A model generated the notes under the pieces. That model worked only from the letters and a program-made list of their open reading frames with translations. It was not told the origin of the DNA and ran no database searches. From Massiliimalia sp050943535 (GTDB lineage Bacteria; Bacillota; Clostridia; Oscillospirales; Ruminococcaceae): a stretch of 64,000 nucleotides of DNA. The translations under genes were made by a program, and so were the position numbers. Location: positions 248,001 to 312,000 of the forward strand of contig JBMNPJ010000001.1 in the NCBI GenBank assembly GCA_050943535.1, read 5' to 3'. Below, one piece after another: positions 1 to 8,310 of the stretch; the first letter of the stretch is position 1, and every line of letters begins with the position of its first letter.

Positions 1-203
1 GAATGGATCTTCAACAGGTACTTCCTTATGGAAATGCGCAAGAAATTGAAAAAGAAGTAGATCGTTTGTTTTATCAGTTTGCGGATAACGGTGGCCGATT
101 TATTTTTGCTTTAGGGAATGTATTGACTGAAGATGTTCCGCAGGAAAATATGGCATATTTACTATCATATTTATTACAAAAAATTCAGGGTGAAAGCATA
201 TGA
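1..203 (+). CDS. URO-D family protein, C-terminal fragment (cut by window edge)
   Basis: Only the last ~66 residues are inside the window; the frame is open to the left edge, so the gene starts upstream. The tail has the pattern of the C-terminus of uroporphyrinogen-decarboxylase-fold proteins: a VLPYGNAQEIEKEV segment, then GGRFIFALGN, then a DVPQENM stretch. The stop overlaps the start of the next gene by 4 bases, so the two URO-D-like genes are translationally coupled. In anaerobes such pairs are often corrinoid-dependent methyltransferase relatives (MtaA/MtbA type) rather than haem enzymes; substrate unknown. Confidence 0.6.
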   Translation, partial: MDLQQVLPYGNAQEIEKEVDRLFYQFADNGGRFIFALGNVLTEDVPQENMAYLLSYLLQKIQGESI

Positions 204-1279
204 AAGCAAAAAATAGATTATTAAACGCACTTCTAGGAAAACCTGTTGATCGTATTCCATGGTCTCCTTTTTTAGCATATTATTGGGATTATCTTCCCGA
301 ATCTATACAATGTGAGGGACAAGTTTCCTATTTGGAGAAAATGGGAGCAGATCCTTTGTTAAGGGGATTTCATTGCTTATCTAAACTAAAATATAATAAC
401 TGTGAAATTTCAGAACAAGTCAAACAAAATGAAAAACAGGTCGTATATGAAACTCCGGTAGGAATTTTAAAAGAAAGATATACCTATTCTCCAAAAGGAA
501 ATACCTGGTTTTTAACCGATCATCCAGTTAAAACTGGGGAAGATATCAAAATTTTGCAGTGCTTGATAGAGCATTGTCAGGTAATCCAAGACACAGATAT
601 TTTTAATCGGGATTTTGATTATTATGGGGATCGGGCATTGCTGCTTCCTGTTGTAGGATTGTTTTCTAAGACTGCGTTTCAGAGTATGCTGGAACATTGG
701 ATGGGAACGGAGGAGCTGATCTATGCAATCTATGATATCCCTGAAGTGTTGGAAGAATGTCTTGCAGCGATTCAAGAGAAAGATTTTCAAACAGTAGAAA
801 TTGCCGCTCAAACAAAAGCGGAGGGATTTATTTTTTGGGAAGATAGTTCTACTACTAATATTAGCCCTCAATTGTTTTCTCGGTATACAGCTCCGGAAAT
901 TACACGATGGGGGAATTATCTTCATAAAAATGATAAATTGCTAGTACACCATGCTTGTGGACATTTGAAGGACTTGATTCCTGAAATGGCAAAACTTCCA
1001 GTGGATGCAATAGAATCTATCTCTCCTCCACCTACTGGTAATATAGAACTATGGGAGGCATATGAAAGACTTCCACAGACAGTTGCTTTGATTGGGGGAA
1101 TTGAACCGACAGTATTTCGCAATGAAACATTAGAAGGTTTGGAACAGTATGTAGAACGTCTTTTGAATAAGACGAAAGGAAAGCGCTTTATATTGGCCAA
1201 TAGCGATAGCTGTCCTCCAGATGTAGAATATACAAAGTTTCGATATATCAGCGAATTGGTTAGAGAAACATGTATATAG
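200..1279 (+). CDS. Uroporphyrinogen decarboxylase family protein
   Basis: 359 residues, close to the normal length of the URO-D/methyltransferase fold. The N-terminus (ALLGKPVDRIPWSPF) is the usual opening of corrinoid-methyltransferase-like members. Further in are a DYYGDRALLLPVVGLFSK strand region, an HHACGHLKDLIP segment typical of the metal-binding HxCG motif of methyltransferase members, and LIGGIEP near the C-terminus. The HACG motif argues for a Zn/thiol-type methyltransferase relative and not true HemE. No corrinoid protein gene is visible here, so the substrate cannot be named. It overlaps the preceding paralogous gene by ATGA and is followed by a strong terminator. Confidence 0.75.
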   Translation: MKAKNRLLNALLGKPVDRIPWSPFLAYYWDYLPESIQCEGQVSYLEKMGADPLLRGFHCLSKLKYNNCEISEQVKQNEKQVVYETPVGILKERYTYSPKGNTWFLTDHPVKTGEDIKILQCLIEHCQVIQDTDIFNRDFDYYGDRALLLPVVGLFSKTAFQSMLEHWMGTEELIYAIYDIPEVLEECLAAIQEKDFQTVEIAAQTKAEGFIFWEDSSTTNISPQLFSRYTAPEITRWGNYLHKNDKLLVHHACGHLKDLIPEMAKLPVDAIESISPPPTGNIELWEAYERLPQTVALIGGIEPTVFRNETLEGLEQYVERLLNKTKGKRFILANSDSCPPDVEYTKFRYISELVRETCI

Positions 1280-1337
1280 CATAATGTAGGTGATATTTAA
1301 AATATTAAAAATAAATCCATAGTATATTCGCAATTAA

Positions 1338-1392
1338 AGCCCCCGCCTGTATTGGATTTTAATCCGATACAGGCGGGGGCTATTTGTTTTAT
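1338..1392 (+). terminator. Rho-independent terminator after URO-D operon
   Basis: A 21-bp stem (1338-1358 with 1361-1381, one mismatch), GC-rich at the base, followed by a T-rich run. It closes the URO-D operon and also lies downstream of the leftward NERD operon, so it may serve both strands. Confidence 0.9.
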
Positions 1393-1401
1393 CACTACTT
1401 T

Positions 1402-1533
1402 TTAAATGGGATTGGTAAATCCCATTTTATCACCAATAAAGCCAATTAAGAAGAAGATCACTACAAGAGCAATACAGTAAAATAAGATTTTTTTGGGAGA
1501 AGGCTTTTGGTCATCATCCTGCCAAAACAGCAT
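1402..1533 (-). CDS. Small single-pass membrane protein, 43 aa
   Basis: A 43-residue reading frame starting MLFWQDDDQKPSPKK, then a hydrophobic helix of about 20 residues (ILFYCIALVVIFFLIGFI) and a short polar tail. A good ribosome binding site (AAGGGTG) lies upstream of the ATG at 1533. The frame starts 27 bases after the stop of the NERD gene in the same direction, with no terminator between, so the two are probably cotranscribed. No family recognised. The predicted topology is one membrane span with an acidic/lysine-rich N-terminus. The charge pattern, RBS and operon position make a real gene likely. Confidence 0.55.
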   Translation of the reverse strand: MLFWQDDDQKPSPKKILFYCIALVVIFFLIGFIGDKMGFTNPI

Positions 1534-1560
1534 TATACAAACACCCTTTCTTTTATTACA

Positions 1561-2235
1561 TTACTGATGATTTTTTGCCATCTTTTTCACATCATGATTG
1601 TGTTGGCTGAGCAGTTTTTTATCAGTGACCTGATTTGCCATTAAAGTATCATATACTTTTTGCACGTCAATTTTTTTGTCCTGTTTGAATTTGGATTTAT
1701 TGAAATATTTTTTCAGTTCAGACAGGGAAATAACCGGAAGATTATGAGGAACGTTGACTTCACATTTGTCACCGGAGAATACAACCAGACTTTCTAAATC
1801 GACACGGTATACATTATTTTTAATCAGAATATGGTGGATGCAGTCAATATGAGTTTTGTTCTGCAGCAGGGGATTATAGAATTTGTTTTTCTTATCACCA
1901 ATCATCTGCGTCCATTCTTTTTCTTTTTGTGTTCCGTAGATTTCGCCGTTGTAAGCTTTACTTTCAATGACGACAGCACCAAATGGACCAATCACAATGT
2001 GATCGATTTCAGTGGTAGAGTCATATAAAGGCAGGTAAAGATTGTTAATGACTTTATAATGTTTAGAACGGGCGATAGAAGCCAATACTTGAGAAACACG
2101 TTTTTCTCCTTTTTTGCCAATTTCACGGTTTGCCCGCACTTTTAAATAATGTTTGACAACAAAATAAATGACAGCAAAAACTGCCAAAGATATCATGACG
2201 ACAGCGGTAATAATAGCAATTGATTGGTTATCCAT
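1561..2235 (-). CDS. Membrane-anchored NERD domain protein
   Basis: 224 residues. Residues 6-28 form one transmembrane helix; residues ~38-160 match the nuclease-related domain (NERD), with GKKGEKRVSQVL at its start and EIDHIVIGPFGAVVIESK as the core strand pair. Asp78, Glu91 and Lys93 correspond to the D-ExK type nuclease residues of the PD-(D/E)XK superfamily. NERD proteins are thought to process or bind DNA, but their role is not established. An N-terminal anchor plus a cytoplasmic NERD domain is a common arrangement in Clostridia. It is followed by a 43-residue membrane protein in the same operon. Confidence 0.85.
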   Translation of the reverse strand: MDNQSIAIITAVVMISLAVFAVIYFVVKHYLKVRANREIGKKGEKRVSQVLASIARSKHYKVINNLYLPLYDSTTEIDHIVIGPFGAVVIESKAYNGEIYGTQKEKEWTQMIGDKKNKFYNPLLQNKTHIDCIHHILIKNNVYRVDLESLVVFSGDKCEVNVPHNLPVISLSELKKYFNKSKFKQDKKIDVQKVYDTLMANQVTDKKLLSQHNHDVKKMAKNHQ

Positions 2236-2262
2236 AAAAATAAAACCTCCTGAGGGAATAAA

Positions 2263-2865
2263 TTAAAAAAGCCACGGCATATTTTCCACACTATCCTGCT
2301 CTGTGATTGGGCGAATCACTTTACAGGGATTTCCCGCCGCAAAGACACCTTCAGGAATATCCTTGGTTACAACGCTTCCGGCGCCAATGACACTGTTGTC
2401 CCCAATAGTAACACCAGGACAAACAGTGACTCCGCTGGCAATCCAAACGTGATTTCCAATGGTTACCGGTTTGGCATAGCAGGGATACTGTCCCCGTTCT
2501 TCAGCAATCAGCGGATGAATCGGTGTGGCAATTGTTACGTTGGGACCAATCATTACATGATCTCCAATGGTAACAGGGGCATCATCTAATACCGTGAAAT
2601 TATAGTTTGCAAAAAAGCGGTCACCGATGGTAGTATGACATCCATAATTAAAAAAGATAGGACCCTGAATGCGAACACCTTCACCATGCTTTTTTAAAAG
2701 TTTATCCAAAATTTGGGCGCGCTTTTCTGTTTCATTTTCAAAACTTTGACTGTATTCTGTACAAAGATTGTGGGAAACTAATTTAATGGCCACTAAATCA
2801 GGATGAACAGGACTAAAAATTTTTCCAGCAAGTAATTTTTCTTCTTCTTTCACAGACATAATCAA
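2263..2865 (-). CDS. Maltose/galactoside O-acetyltransferase family protein
   Basis: 200 residues, the normal size for the LacA/Maa/NodL group of hexapeptide-repeat acetyltransferases. Seen in order: an N-terminal Mac-type helical region (EKLLAGKIFSPVHPDL), the motif FFNYGCHTTIGDRFFANYN, the catalytic-His region ATPIHPL, and tandem hexapeptide repeats (VTIGNHVWIASGVTV, VTIGDNSVIGAGSVV) ending in GNPCKVIRPI. It would transfer acetyl from acetyl-CoA to a sugar hydroxyl in the cytoplasm; the natural acceptor is unknown. Monocistronic on the minus strand; a 27-bp gap separates it from the leftward NERD operon. Confidence 0.88.
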   Translation of the reverse strand: MIMSVKEEEKLLAGKIFSPVHPDLVAIKLVSHNLCTEYSQSFENETEKRAQILDKLLKKHGEGVRIQGPIFFNYGCHTTIGDRFFANYNFTVLDDAPVTIGDHVMIGPNVTIATPIHPLIAEERGQYPCYAKPVTIGNHVWIASGVTVCPGVTIGDNSVIGAGSVVTKDIPEGVFAAGNPCKVIRPITEQDSVENMPWLF

Positions 2866-3120
2866 ATCCCTCTCTTTATGCTACATTCTAATCGAATGAA
2901 AGCTTTTTGCAAAGCATATAATTTTATTTTACCATACCTGTATAAATTTGCAATTTAGGGGAAGAAATATTAATGAAAAATTCATTTATTGGGGTGCCGC
3001 TGAAAACGCGAATAGTTCGATTTTTTCATGAGAAATTTTATCACAATATGATTTCCATGTAAACAGAGCGAACTATTGGCTTTTCAGAAAATCCCTGATT
3101 TCATTTGGGAGGAAACCATT

Positions 3121-3321
3121 ATGTTAGATAAAATTGCATTAATCTTGATTATCATCGGTGCACTTAACTGGGGATTAGTAGGAATTTTCAGCTTTGACCT
3201 GGTTGCCTGGATTTTTGGCGGGCAGGGTGCTATTTTCAGCAGAATTATTTACACCCTGATTGCCATTGCAGGTATTTGGTGTGTTTCTTTGCTGTTCCGT
3301 GATAATGATGTGGTGTCTTAA
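3121..3321 (+). CDS. DUF378 family membrane protein (YuzA-like)
   Basis: 66 residues starting MLDKIALILIIIGALNWGLVG, with two hydrophobic helices and the NWGLVGIFSFDLVAWIFGG core typical of DUF378/YuzA. The ATG at 3121 has a GGAGGAAA ribosome binding site; upstream in-frame starts lack one. Small two-helix inner-membrane protein of unknown function, apparently monocistronic, followed by a bidirectional hairpin. Confidence 0.85.
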   Translation: MLDKIALILIIIGALNWGLVGIFSFDLVAWIFGGQGAIFSRIIYTLIAIAGIWCVSLLFRDNDVVS

Positions 3322-3431
3322 CCCTGTTATTATGGATGGGAAGAGCACCTTTCCGATTTTATCCAAATTAATTCAAAAGAAAAAGAGTGGAATTTACGCT
3401 TAATGCGGAGATCCCACTCTGAAATACTGCA

Positions 3432-3471
3432 AAAAATCACTTGCGAACGGATTTGTCCGCAAGTGATTTTT
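3432..3471. terminator. Bidirectional terminator between DUF378 gene and ackA
   Basis: A 14-bp perfect stem (3432-3445 with 3458-3471) flanked by A and T runs on both sides, between convergent genes, so it can stop transcription either way. A weaker inverted repeat (AGAGTGG/CCACTCT, 3384-3420) precedes it. Confidence 0.85.
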
Positions 3472-3486
3472 GATGTTGGATGAATT

Positions 3487-4686
3487 TTATAATTTAGAAA
3501 CGATGTCTCTGGTATCTCTAGCAATCAAAAGTTCTTCGTTAGTAGGAACGATCCAAACCTGTACAGGAGAATCTTCTGTAGAAATTTTTCCTTCATGACG
3601 GTTTAAATCAATGTTTTTCTGAGTATCCAGATGAATGCCCAGGTATTCCATGTTGGTACATACATCATATCTCAGTTCATCGGAGTTTTCACCAATACCG
3701 CCAGTGAAAACAACAGCATCCAAGCCGTTCATAGCAGCGGAGTAAGCACCGATATATTTACGGATCTGATAACGGAACAGGTCGATCGCAACCTGAGCGC
3801 GTTCATTTCCTCTTTCAGAAGCAGCAATCAGGTCACGAGAGTCGCTGGTTTCACCAGATACGCCCAAGAAACCGGATTTTTTGTTCAGCAAAGTGTTCAT
3901 CTGGTCGATGCTCAGGTTTTCCTGTTTCATCAAATAGAGAACTGCAGATGGGTCAACTGCACCGGAACGGGTACCCATTTCCAAACCATCCAATGGGGTA
4001 AAGCCCATGGAAGTATCAACACATTTACCGCCGTCTACAGCAGCAACAGAGGAACCATTGCCCAAATGGCAGGTAACAATTTTTTTAGTGGTCATATCCC
4101 AGCCGGTCAATTCGCCCAGACGTCCGGTTACGAAACGGTGAGAGGTACCATGGAAACCGTATTTGCGGATCTGATACTTTTCATAATATTCATAAGGCAG
4201 ACCATACATATATGCTTTTGGAGGCATAGTCTGATGGAAAGCGGTATCAAATACAACAACCTGAGGAACAGAATCGTTGAGAACTTTTTGGCAAGCACGG
4301 ATTGCGAGAATGTGAGCTGGGTTGTGCAGCGGAGCCAAATCAGAGATTTCTTCAATTTTTTTGATAACATCTTCTGTAGCCAGAACAGATTCAGAGAAGT
4401 ATTTACCACCCTGTACTACACGGTGACCAACAGCAGAAATTTCGCTCAGGTCATGAACAACTGCATCTTCGCCAGTAGTCAGCATGTCCACTACTTTGTG
4501 GAAAGCTTCTGTATGAGTTGGGAAAGCACATTCTTCTTTAATTGTTTTTCCGTTTACTTTATGTGTGATCAGACCGCCGATGCCAATCCGTTCACAGTTG
4601 CCTTTTGCCAGCACTTCTTCGGTGGTCATATCGATCAGCTGATATTTCAGAGAAGAACTACCTGCGTTAATAACCAAAACTTTCAT
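3487..4686 (-). CDS. ackA: Acetate kinase
   Basis: 399 residues, the standard AckA length. Interconverts acetyl phosphate + ADP and acetate + ATP, the ATP-yielding last step of acetate fermentation. ASKHA-fold motifs are visible: VLVINAGSSSLKY at the N-terminus, HLGNGSSVAAV and the VFTGGIGEN adenosine motif. The ATG at 4686 is preferred over 4695 because GGAAGG lies nine bases before it, while the upstream ATG abuts the ribosome binding site. The usual partner pta is not adjacent. Divergent from tmcAL. Confidence 0.97.
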   Translation of the reverse strand: MKVLVINAGSSSLKYQLIDMTTEEVLAKGNCERIGIGGLITHKVNGKTIKEECAFPTHTEAFHKVVDMLTTGEDAVVHDLSEISAVGHRVVQGGKYFSESVLATEDVIKKIEEISDLAPLHNPAHILAIRACQKVLNDSVPQVVVFDTAFHQTMPPKAYMYGLPYEYYEKYQIRKYGFHGTSHRFVTGRLGELTGWDMTTKKIVTCHLGNGSSVAAVDGGKCVDTSMGFTPLDGLEMGTRSGAVDPSAVLYLMKQENLSIDQMNTLLNKKSGFLGVSGETSDSRDLIAASERGNERAQVAIDLFRYQIRKYIGAYSAAMNGLDAVVFTGGIGENSDELRYDVCTNMEYLGIHLDTQKNIDLNRHEGKISTEDSPVQVWIVPTNEELLIARDTRDIVSKL

Positions 4687-4887
4687 TTGATTCATCCTTC
4701 CGATTCAATATATTCATTCTTGGTAACTTGACAGTATACTCAATCATCTATTATAGTAATACATAGCGTGAAAAAATGCAAGTTTTTTCCCAAAGATTCC
4801 AGTCTTTTTATTCCTTTTGACAAAGGAGTCAGGAAAATAAAAGAGGGACTTTGTTTAAGAGGTAAATTTTCTAAAAGGAGATCGTTT

Positions 4888-6075
4888 ATGGAGCGATGGG
4901 GAGTCATTGCGGAATATAATCCGTTTCATTGCGGACACGAATATCAGCTTGATTGGATGCGGTCACAAGGAGCAGAACAAATTGTGACAGCCATGAGCGG
5001 GAATTTTGTGCAGCGGGGAGGTCCTGCGCTGTTTTCCAAATGGGCAAGAGCGAAAGCGGCAGTGCTGGGGGGCGCAGATCTGGTGGCGGAGATTCCGGTC
5101 TATGGTGCTATGGCTCCGGCTCCGGATTTTGCTTTGGCAGGCGTGTGGACGTTGGCGCAGCTGGGAGTTCAGGTTCTGTGCTTTGGAAGTGAGTGCGGAA
5201 ATTTGGAACAGCTTCAGGCAGCAGCAGCTTGCTGCGAACAAATTGAGACGGATGAAAGAATGGGGACGCTGCTTAAACAGGGAATGTCTTACCCGGTTGC
5301 CAGAGGTTTTTTGATTGGTGAAATTTATGGGGAAGAATTAAAAAAGCTGGTGTCTTCTCCCAATGACATGTTGGGAATAGAATATCTTCGGGCAATGAAA
5401 TATCTGGCACCACAGATGAAAGCGGCGGTTCTGCCAAGAAAAGGAGTTTGTCACGACAGTGGTGCTCCCGCAGAGGGATTTGCTTCTGCTTCCTATGTAA
5501 GACGCTGTATATTAGATGGAAACTTTTCAGAATGGAAGCGCTATGTGCCAAAGCAGGCGGCGGAAATCTATGAACAGGAATTAAAGGAAAACAAAGCCCC
5601 TTGCAGAGAAGAATCTTTGGACCGCACATTGATTTGGAAGCTGCGTACCAGTTCAGCAGAGCAACTAGCTATGATACGGGATGTAACAGAAGGATTGGAA
5701 AACCGTCTGGCAGAAGCGGGAAAACGATGCAATGGATTTAGGCAGTGCGAGGATTTTTTATCAGGCAAACGGTACACCCGCGCCAGAGTAAGACGGATTT
5801 TGTGGAATGTCATGTTGGACATTTTCAAAGAACAGTATCCAAAACAGCCGGATGTGTTTCGCATTCTTGGGATAGGGGCACAGGGCAGAGAGATTTTAAA
5901 AGATCTGAAAGGCCACGAAGCTTGTATCTGTATGAGGCCGGCACAGCTTTTGCGGCAGGAAAATGCCACCATAGAACTGGCGTCCAGATCCACGGATTTA
6001 TACAGTCTTTGCAGTCCTGAACTTTTTCCTGCGGGAAGGGAATGTACGGAAGCCATATTTGTGATGGGAAAATAG
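4888..6075 (+). CDS. tmcAL: tRNA(Met) cytidine acetate ligase TmcAL
   Basis: 395 residues from the ATG at 4888, which has an AAAAGGAG site seven bases upstream. The N-terminus (GVIAEYNPFHCGHEYQ) carries the HxGH-type nucleotidyltransferase motif, followed by VTAMSGNFVQRGGPALF and the SPNDMLGIEYLRAM segment characteristic of TmcAL (formerly YlbM). The family activates acetate with ATP to form N4-acetylcytidine at the wobble position of elongator tRNA-Met. Its position beside acetate kinase fits acetate use, though the two genes diverge. Strong palindromic terminator downstream. Confidence 0.9.
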   Translation: MERWGVIAEYNPFHCGHEYQLDWMRSQGAEQIVTAMSGNFVQRGGPALFSKWARAKAAVLGGADLVAEIPVYGAMAPAPDFALAGVWTLAQLGVQVLCFGSECGNLEQLQAAAACCEQIETDERMGTLLKQGMSYPVARGFLIGEIYGEELKKLVSSPNDMLGIEYLRAMKYLAPQMKAAVLPRKGVCHDSGAPAEGFASASYVRRCILDGNFSEWKRYVPKQAAEIYEQELKENKAPCREESLDRTLIWKLRTSSAEQLAMIRDVTEGLENRLAEAGKRCNGFRQCEDFLSGKRYTRARVRRILWNVMLDIFKEQYPKQPDVFRILGIGAQGREILKDLKGHEACICMRPAQLLRQENATIELASRSTDLYSLCSPELFPAGRECTEAIFVMGK

Positions 6076-6085
6076 TGATTAGGAG

Positions 6086-6122
6086 AAAAAGGTGAATCAC
6101 ATATGTGATTCACCCTTTTTTC
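6086..6122 (+). terminator. Terminator after tmcAL
   Basis: A perfect 24-bp palindrome (6091-6114) flanked by an A-run and a T-run, 10-15 bases after the tmcAL stop. Confidence 0.9.
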
Positions 6123-6284
6123 TGTAAAGTTATGTAAAATTCATGTAACTGAAAGATTCGAATATGATATACAAAAAAAGAATACTATTTTAATATTTGG
6201 CTGAAATGTCAGAATCAAAAGGATTGTTTATAATAATTGTGGTATATTGTCAAAAAAACAACAAGAAATTAGTAGTTTTTTTGA

Positions 6285-6321
6285 TTGAAATTTAGAATTC
6301 GCTGTGATATTATATTAACAA
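6285..6321 (+). promoter_or_regulatory. Hydrogenase operon promoter with Rex-like operator
   Basis: A -35 TTGAAA (6285-6290), a 17-bp spacer and a -10 TATTAT (6308-6313). Overlapping the -10 is CTGTGATATTATATTAACAA (6302-6321), which resembles the redox repressor Rex site (TTGTTAN6TAACAA type; right half perfect, left half with mismatches). Rex control of fermentative and hydrogen genes is established in clostridia; its action here is inference. About 150 bases of leader follow, including the palindrome at 6443-6460 just before the ribosome binding site. Confidence 0.45.
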
Positions 6322-6474
6322 TGTCTGGCTATTTTACAAAAAATTATTAGTGTATGGAATATTATTGGGGGTTTTGCCAAATGCTTCCATGCGCTCATAA
6401 AGATAGATCGTTAAAATACCAGCAAGAAAGAGAGATGTTTATTGCATAAAGTTTTATGCAGAAAGGAGCCAGTA

Positions 6475-8310
6475 ATGAGCAGACTGAAAATTTCTACTCC
6501 AGACAGCGCTCAGCTTGTGATTGAAGGCCTTTACAAAGACGTAGAACGCCGTATCGTCGCCAGCCCTCCGGGACTATGTCCAGTGGACATGGCGCTGTCC
6601 TTTTTAAAGCTGTGTCATGCACAGACCTGCGGTAAATGTGTACCATGCCGTGTTGGTTTAGCACAGCTGGAAAACCTGTTAAATGATGTACTTGCACGCA
6701 GAGCTACCATGGATACCATTGACCTGATTGAAAAAACAGCCAAGGTAATTATGGATTCTGCGGACTGCGCCATTGGTTATGAAGCCGCTAACATGGTATA
6801 TAAAGGTGTTAGAGGTTTCCGCGATGACTATGTAGAACACGTGAAAAACGGTCGTTGTACCTGCAGTTTGAATCAGCCGGTTCCTTGTGTGGCATTGTGT
6901 CCGGCAGGGGTGGATATCCCTGGTTATATTGCTTTGGTTGCAGAAGGTCGGTATGCAGATGCAGTGAAACTGATTCGGAAAGACAATCCGTTCCCAACTG
7001 CCTGCGCTTTAATTTGTGAACATCCATGTGAAGCAAGATGCCGCAGAAATATGATTGATACTTCCATCAATATCCGTGGATTAAAACGGTATGCGGTAGA
7101 TCATGCTGGTGAAGTTCCGGTGCCGAAATGTGCAGAACCTACCAATAAGAAAGTTGCTGTAGTAGGCGGCGGCCCTGGCGGATTGAGTGCAGCGTATTAC
7201 CTGTCTTTGATGGGACATAAAGTTGTAGTATATGAAAAACAGCCTAAATTGGGTGGTATGCTCCGTTACGGAATCCCGAACTATCGTCTGCCTCGGACTC
7301 GTTTGGAAGACGATATTAATGCCATTCTATCTACTGGTGTAGAAGTAAAAACCGGCGTTACCATTGGGGAAGACATTACCCTTCAGCAGCTGAAAGCAGA
7401 CTATGATGCAGTGTATATTGCCATTGGTGCTCATACCGATAAAAAAGTAGGTATTGAAGGGGAAGACGGCAAAAATGTAATGTCTGCAGTAGAAATGCTG
7501 CGCAATATCGGAAATGATAACCCGCCTGATTTTACAGGTAAGAGAGTTATCATTATTGGCGGCGGAAACGTGGCGATGGACTGTACCAGAAGTGCAATTC
7601 GTCTGGGCGCAGATTTTGTAGGCGTTGCTTACCGGCGTCGTAAAGTAGATATGACTGCATTGCCGGATGAAGTAGAAGGCGCTGTTGCAGAAGGTGCTGA
7701 AATTATGGATCTGCAGGCACCTACTCGTATTGAAACAGATGAAGAAGGCAAAGTTTGTGCTTTGTGGGTAAAACCGCAGATTATTGGAAAAATTGACGCT
7801 TGGGGAAGAGCTCGTCCATGTCCAGCAGAAGAACCGGAACGCCGGATTCCTTGTGATATTGTAGTCGTTGCAATCGGACAGGGAATTGAATCCCGTCACT
7901 TTGAAGAAGCAGGTGTACCTGTAAAACGGGGCATCATCGATGCAATGGCTCACAGCGGTATTGAAGATCTTCCTGGAATTTTTGCTGGCGGCGACTGTGT
8001 AACTGGTCCTGCTACTGTAATCCGTGCAATTGCAGCAGGAAAAGTTGCAGCAGCAAATATTGACAACTATTTGGGATTCAATCATTTGATTAGCTGTGAT
8101 GTGGAAATTCCTCGTGCCCGTATGGATGACCGCCCGGCATGCGGCAGAGTCAATATGACTGAACGTCCGGCTGATGAAAGAAAATGTGATTTGGAAGAAG
8201 TGGAATGCGGCATGAGCCATGAAGAAGCATGTCAGGAAGCATCTCGCTGCCTGCGCTGCGACCACTTTGGCTATGGAGTGTTTAAAGGAGGGAGAGCTGC
8301 GATATGGTAA
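6475..8310 (+). CDS. NuoF-tail/GltD-like FAD-NAD(P) oxidoreductase, hydrogenase partner
   Basis: 611 residues. Residues ~45-120 hold a NuoF C-terminal type 4Fe-4S domain (TCGKCVPCR, Cys52/55/58 plus Cys98). Residues ~128-190 carry the two-cluster cysteine pattern of GltD-type subunits (CALICEHPCEARC). Then come an FAD-binding GGGPGGLSAAYY at ~231 and an NAD(P)-binding IIIGGGNVAMD near 370, with CLRCDHFGYG at the C-terminus. This layout is known next to glutamate-synthase-linked [FeFe] hydrogenases (group A2). Probable role: passing electrons between NAD(P)H and HydA. It overlaps hydA by 7 bases. The ATG at 6475 follows AAAGGAG; an upstream TTG at 6442 lies in a palindrome and is less likely. 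Confidence 0.85.
   Translation: MSRLKISTPDSAQLVIEGLYKDVERRIVASPPGLCPVDMALSFLKLCHAQTCGKCVPCRVGLAQLENLLNDVLARRATMDTIDLIEKTAKVIMDSADCAIGYEAANMVYKGVRGFRDDYVEHVKNGRCTCSLNQPVPCVALCPAGVDIPGYIALVAEGRYADAVKLIRKDNPFPTACALICEHPCEARCRRNMIDTSINIRGLKRYAVDHAGEVPVPKCAEPTNKKVAVVGGGPGGLSAAYYLSLMGHKVVVYEKQPKLGGMLRYGIPNYRLPRTRLEDDINAILSTGVEVKTGVTIGEDITLQQLKADYDAVYIAIGAHTDKKVGIEGEDGKNVMSAVEMLRNIGNDNPPDFTGKRVIIIGGGNVAMDCTRSAIRLGADFVGVAYRRRKVDMTALPDEVEGAVAEGAEIMDLQAPTRIETDEEGKVCALWVKPQIIGKIDAWGRARPCPAEEPERRIPCDIVVVAIGQGIESRHFEEAGVPVKRGIIDAMAHSGIEDLPGIFAGGDCVTGPATVIRAIAAGKVAAANIDNYLGFNHLISCDVEIPRARMDDRPACGRVNMTERPADERKCDLEEVECGMSHEEACQEASRCLRCDHFGYGVFKGGRAAIW

Noticed and set aside
3631..4731. Long open frame (366 codons) antisense to ackA
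   Set aside because: It lies wholly over a clear acetate kinase, has no ribosome binding site or family features, and its composition is that of a reversed coding strand.
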